64,000 nucleotides of DNA from Pyrrhoderma lamaoense. Its lineage: Eukaryota; Basidiomycota; Agaricomycetes; Hymenochaetales; Hymenochaetaceae. A program made the position numbers and the translations under genes. Within the stretch, counting starts at the first letter, position 1; the number at the start of each line of letters is the position of its first letter. The notes below the pieces were generated by a model, which was given only the letters and a program-made list of their open reading frames with translations, did not search any database and was not told the origin of the DNA. Location of the stretch: contig NBAZ01000017.1 in NCBI GenBank assembly GCA_002794735.1, positions 372,001-436,000 of the forward strand. The letters are read 5' to 3'. This document shows, in pieces, positions 37,101 through 49,400 of this stretch.

Positions 37101-38543
37101 CCTAGTTCCACCAGCAATACTGATAATGACGAAGCCATAACCTTACCAACTTCGCCGCTAACCGGAACCGTGACAGGACCAACAACGCCTATGACTGCTA
37201 CCACTCCTACACCTACATCGAGTCCTGACTATTTTACACTCCGACGCAGACCTTCTACAAGCCATTCTGCCTCCGATGCACATGGTCCGGATGATGATTT
37301 TGGCGGCTGGGGAAGACCAGGAAGTTCCAGAAGCGCGGGTTCACAGGATCCTGGACCTACTACTCCGAGCGCCCCGGGTGGATTTATGGGGCGTTTAAAG
37401 AGTCTAGGTAAGAGTTCGCGACGATCAGCAACTGAAACAGAGTCGACAATTGTCCCGGACAGCAGAAGACCGACGCGGTGGAAGTGTCTGAAGTAAGAAA
37501 TATACAATAATTCATTAAATGAAAGAGGCTGAAACTAAATGTTTTTGTACATTAATCTACTCATCTACCCTTTTTAGTCAGACGCAGCCTCTTCCAAGAC
37601 TTTGATTCAACGGCTCAAGTCACAGACCATAATACCCCCATCTGGTAGCGATGCACCTCATTTGAACTTGCCTCAGGAGACCACTATTGTTGTATCAGAA
37701 GACTCTTCCTCCTCTGGGGTTGGCTCGGGATGGAATCCAGTATACCGTGGCACACTATCAAGCATGGGAGCTGACTTACGAAAGTTAGAAAATATACTAC
37801 CAGACTGGTTGCTCGAGTTTCTCTTGGCCAACAAAGCACCTTCAGCAAACATTGTTAAAGTTAGCTTTGTCTTGCTACCAGTTCATATACCACTAGAGAA
37901 ACAAGATGAATATGGAGAAACTCTTCCAGAGCTACTAAATACGTGAGTTTAGAGAATACGTTATCGATGAAATCTGATATCATATTAAATTAGGACTCAG
38001 TCAAAGCTCTCCGCAAGCAGGTTTCTGCGGGTGAAAAAGCTCGCTTACCATGTAAGTGATGTTAACATCCCTGTGAAGCGTACCGTAACTCATAATTGTC
38101 GAAAGGTGCAAGAAAAGCTTGACAAAACTTCACAGTCAAAGCCAGCTTCCCCTCGTTCATCATCAGATACTATGCACGTCCCATCCTCGCGCGTATCAAC
38201 CTCTCATCAAGAAAGTAACTCAAACTACCATAATCAATCAGTGTCGACATCTTCGTCTTCTACTTCTCATTCGCCTTCAGCTACCCCTCGACTCTCTTCT
38301 GGCGCTGTGCATAGTCACAACCATATGCACGGTCAATCTCTACCGCGTGCAGAAGACGTATATGAAATCTTGTGCAACGATCAAGTTCTACCTCTCGATA
38401 TGACTCTTGCTGCTGTGAGACAGTTTATCTGGCGTCAGTCTGGGGAACTGGTAATGCATTACCGACGGAGATCTAGAAAAACCACAAGTGCACATCATAG
38501 AGGGCAAGTATCGAAAGACGAGATCACACGTAAATTAAGGTAA
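34124..38543 (+). CDS. WDR48: WDR48/UAF1 homologue, WD40 activator of a deubiquitinase
   Basis: The start is the ATG at 34124 ([17 protein letters not shown], matching the family N-terminus). WD repeats follow: [115 protein letters not shown] and [13 protein letters not shown]. An acidic insert ([10 protein letters not shown]) sits in the first blades. The C-terminal half has [19 protein letters not shown], a Ser/Thr/Pro-rich linker and a ubiquitin-like end ([20 protein letters not shown], then [15 protein letters not shown]). That arrangement is typical of WDR48 (Bun107 in fission yeast), which binds and activates USP1/USP12/USP46-type deubiquitinases. One-base losses at 36212-36218, 36908-36910 and 37454-37456 each shift the frame; reading across them keeps it open to the TAA at 38541. 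At least seven short introns are present. Confidence 0.9.
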
Positions 38544-38933
38544 TGATTTGTTATGTTTAATCCTATCAAGTATTGTAGGCCTAGTGTTTATCTAGCTGTA
38601 GAGTTCTATATGCACAAGTGTAACGTCTCACTTCGCAGGTGTAACATCCGGCTAAATGAGATGGTTCTGTTGTGCACCGTTACATGTTACGTGTAGTAAT
38701 TTGATAATTATATGTAATGTTATCACTATTTAACACTATAGTAATTATTACATAGGGTATAATGATGTGACAATTTAGTGCCTGAAACGCCACCAAAACA
38801 CTAGTTGTATTTGGTCACAAAACTCTCTCTATTTCCCCACTAAGAAGACACACCGACCAACGTGTATAAGATTCTGATGCTCTAGTCTTTTTAACGTTTT
38901 TGAGGTTGATTTCAAGCCTATTTTCCCTTGAAA
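38544..38933. promoter_or_regulatory. Putative promoter of the GT69 gene
   Basis: The region includes CCGTTACATGTTACG (about 38678-38692), a near-palindrome similar to the perfect TGTTACATGTAACA found upstream of the minus-strand gene at 41332-42633. It is otherwise AT-rich. Function as a regulatory site is inference. Confidence 0.3.
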
Positions 38934-40849
38934 TGGCCAGTCTGTTTCGTCGACGTAATTTGACACGTGTCTTTTGGATCATTGCTCTCATTATCCTCGT
39001 TCGACTACTATTTGTCTCCGACAAGACTCCTGAATCCCCGCAAATACGTCGTCAAGGTGTACTAGAACTTGTTGCACGATCGGATAAACTAGATGTACAC
39101 AAGCATGACTTCCTTCAAGTCCGAATTGGACGAGATGAACGACCAGATTTTTTCAGTGATGTTATACATGACGGGATTGACGATTTTTGGGAACGATACC
39201 AGATGCCTTAGTATGTTGTCTAACCCTCTTGGAAAAGTATCAGTTATAAACATATCTCTGAAGCATTACTAACAAGGCGACGGCTCATATGGACCAACAG
39301 TCGGTGTTAGCATCAATTGAGCAATTGTTAACCTTGAATGGTTGGGTCGCAGCACTCTGTCCAACATTATCTCGGCCGTTCGGACAGTCTGACAATGCAT
39401 ACGATGATCTAGCTCGGAAAAATCATCTCTATTTTATTGGAATTGTGATCCATTCTGCAGATCACTTCATTGTAGATCAGCTTGCAGTTATCGTGCAGAT
39501 GGCTCGTCGTCTTGGTGCTCAGAACATATTTGTGAGCATGCTGGATTACGATTCATCTGATAGTACGGAAACGCTTCTAGACTTGTGCGAAGCTGTCTTA
39601 ACTCTTTTGAGTGTTCCTTTCCGAATCCGTAAAGTCCCCCCTATGACTATAGACCCGGCTGCAGCATACTACCCTCTTGAGGAAGCTCACACTCGAAATC
39701 TTGTTCTTGAACCTCTTTATGAGCTGTATAATAAAAGAAATGTCAGATTTCACCGTGTCATCTGGCTAAAGGGATTCACATGCCCGAATGATATCTTCGA
39801 GACAATCGTGGTCAGCGAAGCTAATGATGCCGCAATGGTTTGCGGAATGGATTGGGCTCAGAAAGATGGAAACTTCATCTTTTCAGATCGCTGGCGAACG
39901 CGAGACATTGCTGGCGATCAATTCCGTCAATCTCGTTCTTCCGCTGATGCCTCTGCGAGTCCCCCTCGTGATCCTCAAGGAGCTGCAAGGTATTCACAAC
40001 ATCTACCATTTCAGGTCTTCTGTTGCGAAAGTGGTACACATGTAGTAGACCCAGCTCAAACTTACTATGCGGGTATACGCTATCGTTCTGGTATACAATT
40101 TGCAAACCTGAGTACTTCTGATGCTACTACACGACGACCATCGGATGCGCCTTGCTTGGATAGTAGTCAAGCTCATTTTTGCCGTGATCTATGGGTCAAC
40201 GCAGCACGTGAAGGGATTCGCGAGGTTGAGAATCGAGTAAATCAGGAAGCTAAGGCTAAAGCTGGTGGCTTTGGGTTTGGATGGGGTCCAAAAGCGAAGG
40301 CTCCGGAGGACCCTTATCCAAAGAATCGTCATGCGAAGCGAGCAGAAGATGTTGGCCACGCTCAGAGACAGAAACCCCAAGGTGATGCTGACGCAAACGC
40401 AGGGTCGGATTTCGATGCTATGCCAGAGAATGAAATTGAAATAGAAGACCCCAAGCTAGAACCAGGTCCATCTGACGTAGACGAAGATCAGGATCAGGGT
40501 AACTTCGCCATACCAAATAGTGTTTTCCGTCCTGCCCGTATTTTGGTGAATCCTCGATGTGTGACTACATACGCAGGAGTAAGTCATGCTCAACTTGCTC
40601 TTGACCTTTTCGGCGTACCGGAGGATAGCGATAAAGAAAAAGGGACACGTGAAAAGTATGTTTTGGACGATTGGGACGGCGCTCCTGAGAGTTTCGTCTG
40701 TCAAGAACAACGGTAAGCATTAATTTATCGGTTCAGAGTGTCACTTGGAGTATTCAACAAGAATCACTAGATATACTGGAGGAAGGACGGCACCAAAAAC
40801 ACAGAGACGACTTGGTTTCTCTATACATTCAGAATTAGATAAAGTATAG
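38934..40849 (+). CDS. GT69 alpha-1,3-mannosyltransferase (CAP59/CMT1 family)
   Basis: The start is the ATG at 38934. The N-terminus MASLFRRRNLTRVFWIIALI is a short cytosolic tail plus a signal anchor, so this is a type II Golgi-type protein. The luminal domain contains NGWVAALCPTLSRPFGQSDN, LYFIGIVIHSADHFIVDQLA, NIFVSMLDYDSSDSTETLLD, FRIRKVPPMTIDPAAAYYPL, HRVIWLKGFTCPNDI, AAMVCGMDWAQKDGNFIFSD, and VNPRCVTTYAGVSHAQLALD near the end. These are the blocks of the cryptococcal CMT1/CAP59 family, which adds mannose to surface glycans; members outside Cryptococcus are of unknown substrate. An insert of about 90 residues rich in Lys, Asp and Glu (40240-40490) interrupts the conserved part. The last exon (about 40772-40849) encodes YTGGRTAPKTQRRLGFSIHS and ends in TAG. 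Splicing of the first intron (from 39211) is one base out of phase, so either a base is missing or the junction differs. Confidence 0.87.
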
Positions 40850-41331
40850 TAGAAGTCAAAATAATGTACTAGAGTAATCTTTTTTTTCAACCAGGTATGT
40901 ATTCTAGCTTTTTGTAATCATTTCGAGGACACTATCCGATTTCTCTTTCTTATATTCTCTGTAATGAGAAAATTTGCTGAGTTGTTTTACAATAGTGATT
41001 ACTAGACCAGGAAGAAATAATACAATATATATATAAACAAAAGATATTAGGACGGAAACCGGTATATGACAAAAAATACAGTTATTATAAAATAACAGAT
41101 GAACGAATTCTCAATATTATCGACATTGTGGAAGCAATCTTATGGAATAGATTGAAGAAGGTGGAAAATGGTTGTACGTCATCTACTAAGTAGTACCTCT
41201 GTGGTTCCTAGGAGAACGACGGGGGTGGGAGTGTTTGTGGGAGTAAGGTCTTTGTTGGAAAAAACGGAAGTACGGCTCTTCCCTTTCTTCTGCTTTTTTG
41301 AAGAGGATTGCAATTATTTTCTTCTTCCTCT
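40850..41331. other. Intergenic between convergent genes
   Basis: AT-rich with short T and AT runs. It may contain an alternative, frame-shifted C-terminus of the next gene (basic stretch KRKRRRDDKEEEENN, 41208-41350). Confidence 0.4.
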
Positions 41332-42633
41332 TTATCGTCCCGCCTCCTTTTCCTTTTTGTATAGGTGTCGTAGTTTACAGGAAGACGGTGTTGACACTCG
41401 CACTCCCATAACTTCATCATTTCCCATCACTCCCATGCTAGCACTTGCCTGGACTGCAGAAGATTCGCGTACACATTTTTCTCCTTCTTGCTTTGATTCT
41501 TCAGGGTTCTCCTGAGTATAGTGATAGTATCCGTTATTGATATCCCACCTAAATTTTGGTAGTGCTCCTTTAGAAACAGTTTCTAGGTACAATGGAGGAA
41601 TCAGCGTTCCGTCGGGAGCTGAATATTGTGGATACTTGTGATGTTTCGCTGCCGTGTATTCTCCAGGTCGTATATATGAAGGATCTTTGCTCCGATACAG
41701 CTTGATTACAACTTCATCTTCGATACCGAAACCCTTAAGACCGAATAAACCATCTATTTCGTATCGTTTTTGGGCATATCCAAGATCCACCTTACTATAA
41801 GTGCTAGATGCACCTGAACGCGTGTGATAATGTTGATAGTTATTCACTTGATCAATATATCTGCGAATTTCATCTTCATCTGGTACCGTCGAGTCGGCCG
41901 GAATCGTCCAATATCCACGTGGGGGAGTATTTTGCCGGTCTCTGATGGGAGGCCATTCCTACGGGCCTCACGTCTTAATACACCATGTGCAAGCATCGTG
42001 CGACCAAGAGGAAAATCGAGTTCATCTTCACTGATGTAGCCGCATGTAAAGAGTCTATCTACATCTTCAGGCAACAATTTTGCATTGGGCATGCCATATC
42101 TTTCATTAAACCATAGACTACGATGATATTTGTAGGTAAGAGCCTTCTCCCTTGCTTGGAATACTGTGATCGAAGTGCATGGAGACGAATCTTGTGACCG
42201 TTTATCTTGGGGATTAAACGTCATTATGAAATCTCGCGTTTTGACGCCATGCTCGAGAGCAGTGATCTGTGCCAGCAGATTGTTTTCCGTATCAGTATTC
42301 TTATAGACATTATCGCCATCTATTAATCCGAGCACATCCATAGATCTAGAGAAAGTCTCGTAGGGCAGAAGCATGGGACTATTAGGTGTCTCATGAGTTG
42401 TCTCTCGTTCATCATTCTGTGACTATGCATGGACGGTTATAATTCATTGTCAGAAAATTTGACATATGGTAAATATATAGTATATGACACACTTCATCAA
42501 GTTCAATTTGGTGTGATTCGGGTATTTCTAGTAGTTCATTCCCTTTGCCACCGTAGTTTACAGTAGTTGTGGTTTCGGAGTTTGAAATGAGATTGCTGAG
42601 AACAGCAAAAATTCTAGTAAAGGGTGAACCCAT
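41332..42633 (-). CDS. Unrecognised conserved-looking protein
   Basis: I do not recognise the family. The start is the ATG at 42633 (MGSPFTRIFAVLSNLISN). One intron is clear (about 42493-42423, GT-AG), joining IPESHQIELDE to SQNDERETTHETPNSP. The body is rich in charged and aromatic residues (TYKYHRSLWFNERYGMPNAK, DVDRLFTCGYISEDELDFPL, GYWTIPADSTVPDEDEIRRY, YEIDGLFGLKGFGIEDEVVI). No membrane segment or signal peptide is apparent. One base is missing at 41947-41949; read across it gives GLPIRDRQNTPPRGYW. The end is the TAA at 41332, or a basic tail to about 41208 if another frame is used. It lies between the GT69 gene and the OMA1-like copy C with no obvious link to either. Confidence 0.6.
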
Positions 42634-44530
42634 CTTGCGAGTGTGAGTCGAGTGGGTGGTCGAGTTACAAAAGGAGGAACGGAAAGGGTAGTTGAACTTG
42701 CAATTGAGTCTGTGGTTTGTTATAAGTGCATGAACAACAAAGGAGTAAACGAAGGTTGGTGCGCCTAAAATGGTCTCTTTATAAAAAAGGAGTAGGCCAC
42801 TGCTTTAGGCCTCGTTGTTACATGTAACACAGGGCCGAATACCTCCCCAAACAAAGACAGCCATAACAACAGCATGAATCCATGAGGCCAGAGCCTTATT
42901 TATGATAGGCGCCGTTAATCCATTTTTTTGTCTTGTTTTTCTTCCACAAAACTGCCAAATATGGAAGTGCTTGTAATGTCATTCTGCATTATTAACCCTT
43001 TTGTTTAACTTAGTATCCGTTCTTCAAAAAATCTAGTTACAGCAATGGTCCAGGGGTGCCACAGGCTGATGAAAAGTAAAGGCATATACACCGTATTTTT
43101 ACACGTAAGTAAGTCTAGTGATTAGTAAATGTACATACCAGTGACACTAAACATCGGGAAAAAAAAGTCTTACCAGCCCTGTTACGAGCTACATAATGCT
43201 AGTAGCACTTCTTTTTTTAGCTTCCATACCAATAAGAGGGTATCAGGTTCAATTATGCCTGTACATCTGATGTTTTGAGCCTTAAACTCAACTATAAACT
43301 AGTGGAAGGGATATTAACTGGAAGAGCTGGTGCATCAAGGTTGTCACGGTATAATGGCGGATTTGCGAAGCTCGTGTAGTACGTGCTTCGCCAATTGCTC
43401 ACAAGCAATCAATATCTTCCTTGGGACACATTTTACCGGCTTCCTTGACCTTCAGTAGTATGTGCGATTGAATCAGGCATAGATAAAATGGGGCTTATAG
43501 TCAAGATAAGCGATGACGGAATCTCTTAAATTCTTCATTCTCTGTTAGCGATTTCAATATTGTACTCTTACGAATTACAAAAAAAAATTGATACTTTTAT
43601 TCGTTTGTACATGTACCTGCTTAAATAGAAACCTCTGAGGAAAACCGAAGAAATGTCACACAAGAAAGTACAGAGTAACCTTGTTTTTTCATCTCATTCA
43701 AGTAATAAGAAATTGCAGATTCGATAATGATTAAAAATCGATCATATGTAATGGAAGGTGATAATTGTTAAGCCCCCCATGACAACATGATAGAATCAAT
43801 CAAGATCGGGCATCTTAGTTCGGGAAAAATCACACCCCTCCATAAAACATCAATTAATATACCTAGCAAGATTACCATACCCTAAACAACTTTTTTAGCA
43901 TTGCAGTAGTCGCCAACCATTCCTAGATGAAAATCTTGTGCTTATCGTCCATTATGAGCAGCGTAGTCTCATGCATTAGACTTGCTATATGATAATCAGA
44001 TCAGTCAGTACTTAATACAGAGAACTTATATCTTCTTATTCATATATGATGACTTTCATCTAGGAAGTACTATTCACTTTGATAACTTCGTGCCATATCA
44101 GAGGTTTCTTTCCCTAGAACGGCAGTATATAACGACGTAAGGTGAAGCCATTAGTTTTCCCTGCCTCCCAGAAAATCGCTTGTTCTCCGGCCTGAAGGAA
44201 GTTATAAGACAACTAAAAAACATTAGTCTACAGATCTTACCGGACTTCAGTCAAACATACAAGTTGAAAATACTAGTAATCTAGCTAACTTAGGAATTTC
44301 CAGAGACTGAGAGTCCTGTTATTTCCTCTGAATCATTATGACGGCCCTTAATCTAACCGTAACGTTTCTGATCAATATTACTAAGCTTCACATGAAGTCC
44401 TATTTGGATCGCGTTCTATGGGCACCGAAATAAATTTCCGTATAGTATCATTTTCCTTCTACAACAAAAAGCTATAAGTATATAGCTTCGATTCCTCTTC
44501 AAAATCTGGTAGTCATTTGCACCAACAATA
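42634..44530. other. 1.9 kb intergenic region
   Basis: No ORF of note. It carries the promoter of the minus-strand gene on the left. A short hairpin (GCGAAGC at 43365-43371, GCTTCGC at 43385-43391) and AT-rich DNA fill the rest. No relic exon of the peptidase family was seen here. Confidence 0.4.
42816..42829. promoter_or_regulatory. 14-base perfect palindrome upstream of the gene at 41332-42633
   Basis: TGTTACATGTAACA reads the same on both strands and lies about 180 bases upstream of the ATG at 42633. A near-copy (CCGTTACATGTTACG) sits upstream of the GT69 gene. A palindrome of this length suits a dimeric regulator, but binding is inference. Confidence 0.35.
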
Positions 44531-46125
44531 TCAGAAATCAGATTTCACGTTGTTTACATACTTAGACACAGAAGTTATGTTATTGAATACGTCTGAATTC
44601 AAATGTGCAGACGCACAACGCGGATTCGAGGCTTGTAATTTATACACTTCTGGTAACAAGTCCTGTATGCACTGAAAGAAATGGGAAATTGAATATTCTT
44701 TCATTATGAGTATGAGTAAGTTAAGGTTTACCTTGATACGTTCATCACTATAAGGATGCGTGGGATTATGATCTAAATGTATGTGTTGTTAGCGCTTTTC
44801 CAGTACGGATAAACGTTGTTGCACCCTAGATGAAGTAAAAATAAATTATTTTGTTCCAGCAAAAACCACTACACGCACAATACTGCAGCTTTTGGATCGA
44901 AGCATGCATTGGCGCTAAGTCGGAGACCAATTGAATCGGCTAGAAAATGATACAAGAGCCATGTTTAGTTTATTAAATGCTCAGGTATTAAGAAGGACCT
45001 ACCCTCGAGTTCTTGCACATGTAGGTTCGTTGACATAATTTTCTGATTGTCAGCATACTTGAGCTGCGAAGGCCAGAAATTTGAAGTAGCGACAGATATT
45101 TTATTTTAGTATACCGTTCAGCGAGATGTCTAGCAACTGAGGCGACAGCACGAGTCAGACCAGTCATGGAGTTCAGTTGAGGAGAAACTAACCAACATGG
45201 GCTATTTCTAAAAAAACCAGTTATGTATCATGAGTAATTACATGGCGAAGCTGATATGGGCAGACATAAAAAGCTCACCATGAGCAAGGACAGATGCGAG
45301 CTCATCATCACTTCTGCAAACTGAGAGCATTCCAGTGAAAATGACGATGCCACCTTGAAGAAGTTAGAGATCTAGAATTGGTACTTGATCTATATAAACA
45401 CACCTGAGCTCGCTGTTGAGTTGATAATCCCGCCTCCATCTATGACTGCTAGAGGCCACTTTTTTCCCTCAGTTGTTACAAGTGGACCTTCGTATAGTGC
45501 AGGTGCGGTCGTGCCAAGACTATTAGCTTTTAGTATTTCATCTACTATCTTGCGGATATGAATAACGATATGATGATTATCTTCCAGAAGGTCGTCCATA
45601 TATTTAGAAACGATGTCATTATATGCTTCCTGACCTAACTAGGGACATAACATGAGGTCTCTGAAGTAAGCGAATACTAGGAAAAGTAACTTCACCTGTA
45701 GTTCAATTTCTGGTTTTATGTCCATCATTCTCCATCTACCAGTCTCAGGGGCCCTCTCTATATGTCTTGGATACCTATTTTAGATATGCATTCAATTCCA
45801 GCATTAGATTCCTACACTTTACCGAAAAGCAGAATATATAATGATCCGCCTAAAGTGGCTAGTACTAATGCTCCGACAAGTAACCTTACAGAGCTGAGTA
45901 TACGCTTGTTTGTAGAAGAGCTTCCCCATTTAGAGCACTGTTATGATAATTGCGTACCCCGAATAAGCAGCAAGACACTCGTGGGGGGTGAAAACCATTT
46001 GAGACCCAGGGCTGGTAGCTCGACTTGAGACTGACTGAGCGCGAAATTCTGGGTTGAATACGCGAGATACTATACAGTCTGATGATATTGCGATCAAAAT
46101 ACTTCAAACAAGTTAGACCATTCAT
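44531..46125 (-). CDS. OMA1-like mitochondrial M48 metallopeptidase, copy C
   Basis: The ATG at 46125 opens an N-terminus rich in Arg and Ser (MNGLTCLKYFDRNIIRLYSI). It is followed by a membrane segment (RLLVGALVLATLGGSLYILL), RAPETGRWRMMDIKPEI, KKWPLAVIDGGGIINS, GIVIFTGMLSVCRSDDELAS, HEIAHV then VARHLAER, VQELEADSIGLRLSANACFD, NPTHPYSDERIK and LLPEVYKLQASNPRCASA, ending in TGA at 44531. HEXXH and ELEAD are intact and the THP motif is present. The segment between VARHLAER and VQELEAD is about 25 residues shorter than in copy B. One base seems lost in C4 at 45924-45927 before the membrane segment, and the join after VARHLAER is out of phase, so this copy may be decaying or affected by sequence error. 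As at the first locus, a Zn2Cys6 regulator gene lies just upstream, its end 280 bases away. Confidence 0.7.
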
Positions 46126-46404
46126 ATTGAGTGCTTTTGTAGTTCGACTGCAGATACATGTAATGAGTTCATAAGGGATTCGCCTAGGCCAAAAATATGT
46201 CGATCATCGGCAAAATATGTGATATAAATATAACTACTACTAATAACTCACTACCGTGGTATCATAAGTACTGACATGTATGCAGGTAATGTGCATTGTG
46301 ATTTAAAAGTATTATTACATATGTTATACAAAGATAAGTATGTGAAGTCGAGTGAAGATATTACTTATATGTCTATGTCTAATTAATTTAATCCTATGGC
46401 ATTG

Positions 46405-49400
46405 TTATGAAGAAATATTATTTCCAAATATATTTACATCACCCATGATAGAGTTCCAGGTATCTGTAAGAGACCCAGGATCATCTTCATTTATAAAGTT
46501 GAAAACGTCGGGTGAGGTATAGGCACCATATGCATTTCCATCTCCGAGAAGAAGGGTCAGATCCGTAGGGGATGGTACACTCAAGGTACTAGTATCGAAG
46601 CTGGGACCTAATTGATCCGCCATACTAGAAGATAGCTGCTCCAGCCACGACGTCGACCCAAGTTCTGTTTCTAACCCTGTGTTAGTGTTACCACTAGGAA
46701 ATGGATCGACGGATGGGTCTAAAGAAAAAAGGTTAGGCCTTGACGTCGTACTTGCAAGACTATCCAGTACGTTGTTCGTATTCATGTTATTAGCTGGAGC
46801 ACCAGCAAGAGAGGTGGCGGTGTCTTCCAAGACACTTTGACTATTCACACTAGATGATGTATTGCAGAATATAGAATCGTGTACACCAAAATGAGGCAGT
46901 TGGCTCCTGTTTAGATATGGCCATGCATAATTTGTATCCTGTGTTTGAGTGTTTGATGGTGAAGGTGAAGTAGATTTCGAATGAAGGTGAGAGCCTGTAT
47001 CCACCTGGGGTCTGCCTGATGGTAAGTTCTGCGTGTTCAACGGTGATGAGGATTTGGCCGTTGATGAATTGCGTTTGCGAGATCTATTCAGTAGAAGGGT
47101 TGTACCTCCAATAATTTTTAGTTCTTCACGTGCATTCCCTACATCCTTCGGTATAGGGGAGTTGGCAAGTTCGGCCTTTTTCAACAGTTGTTGTAAGAAG
47201 GGCTATACATTATTAACTTATTAGTAGTGATCATGCGTTGTGTCTGAGATAACGAACCAAGCCCTGTCTTGCTACAGGATGACACTGCGCAGACTTAAAT
47301 AACTCTACTACCTCTTCTAAATCCTTTAGGGAAGCGCTAGCATTGACTGAAATAGGTCCTCTGCAAGCAATTGATCCGACAATGACCTAATCATACGCTT
47401 TAGATAAACTCTAAGAATTAAGGGAAAGAACAAAATTTACTGCTGATGTTAGTGCATGAGCCCAAAAAATCCATTGTCGCAGCAATAAATCTGGGTAGTT
47501 TGCATAATACAACTTAACGATCTTAAGCATTGTGACTGCACTCGCATATGCCGATAAAAGAGAGGAAGCAAAAGGACTATGGGCTGGTCTAACGGATGTA
47601 TCAAGTAAAGCACGGGCAAAACCAACGCGGTGAACAAATAGTAGTGCTAAATGTACAAGTACAACGTCAAAGTCAGCCAGAAAGTGCGTATTCATTGTTG
47701 ACTTACCAACTTCTCTGAGTACTCCCCAGTTGTAACGTCTCATAATAACCATTTTATCACCATTGGGACCTGGTTTCGCTGACTTTAATAAGCTAGGATG
47801 AGTTTCAAAATCACGAAGCTTCCTATCCAACTCGAGAAGTTCCGAATACTTGATAGCCCTCACAAGACATAATGTTGTGCGATAGGGGCTAGGACTTCTT
47901 TTGTGAAACGATGTTTCCAGCGTTGAACTAGTAGTTATAATAGATTATCAGATGAAAGAGCTTTCATGATATAGGACTTGGAATACATACAGCCCGAAAC
48001 TATAGTTCCTTCGTTTGATAAAGTTGCTTCTTTATCTTCGGGGAATTCGCAATCCACTTCTTCCAGGTTGAAAATAGCTGGTCTTCCCGACTCTAAACTC
48101 TATAGGCAGGAGTTTTTCGGGTTAAGTCGATAGAGATAGATATGCTATCATTACACATACCTTCCATTTATCAACGAAGAATATATCCCAGAATAACCTC
48201 CTCCAACGTTGTACCGTTTTGGGTTCTACATTCCATCGTGCTGGGTCACGGTCTATAATGCGGTTGTTACATAATTTAAATGAGATCCTTGCAATCAATA
48301 ATACATACGCAATCCAATCTAGATAAAAATAAACTTAGAGGACGCTTCATAGAGTCACAACTCAATTACATACGCTTGAGGCGATTATGAGGCCCAGGGA
48401 CATCATTTTCCAAGCAGGCTCTAAGGTTAATGCACGTGCAGCACAGAAATCATATGTTGCTATCATCATCACAGTTTGTACTGTCTCCATTGATGCACCA
48501 CTAAATACAGGTCGCAAAGCTAGAGCAGCCTTAGCCATATTATGATACAGCTCTCCATCGCTGCTGCCAATTGGCTGGGTCAGGTCACCAGCCGCGCCAA
48601 GAGCAAATACTGCAAGAAGCAACGGCAAGCGTGCCGCATATTCACCTTCATAACTTTCATCATCTTCTGAACTCAAAACTTCTGGGTACCTATTATAACT
48701 ATTACCAGTTGCAAGCGACGGGTTTCCCATCCTCCGATTTTTATATATAGTTGGCATTAACTCTTCCATGATTTGCTCGCGGTCCACAAGACACGTAAAC
48801 CAAGCTAAATTACCAAGGTAGGCTTCAATGAGGGTGGTTGCGCGTGCATATGATGGAAGTCGAGCCTCAATCAGTCGACGAATGTCACTCTTTGGTAGAT
48901 TAACGGGTGTGAAGGGGAATCCTTCGCTGAGTGACCTGATTTGCCCCGGTACATCACCATTACAGGGTTGACTTGTCGCTGATTCATTGATTACCTAGTA
49001 ATGACAACTCAATTCAGGATGTTTCGACCTTTCAGCAACGGTAAGTATTACCATGAGAAGTGCCTCATAAAAAAAAGATATCAATCCACTATTGCTTACC
49101 GCCTAGAGAAATAATAGCGTACCTCTGTTGACGATCGCCCAACAAAACAAGTATCACCTTTCTCTGAGATACTAAGAGTACCAAACTCTGAGGATATAGC
49201 AGACACATCTTTGTCATTAAATTTTGACCCAGTATCGAGAGCGTCAGGACTCGTCTTAGTGTCTGCATTATCAGTATAAAGAATGCCTGACTTTATTTTG
49301 AGGAGCTCATCAGATAGAAGAGGATGTCTCTTTTGAGAGTAAGCTAAATATGATATTTGCAAGGCATCCTCGAGTTGCCTGATTCGCTGACTCATTTCTA

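Noticed and set aside
43365..43391. Hairpin as a terminator or small RNA
   Set aside because: A 7-base stem with a 13-base loop is easily expected by chance, and eukaryotic genes do not need such a terminator.
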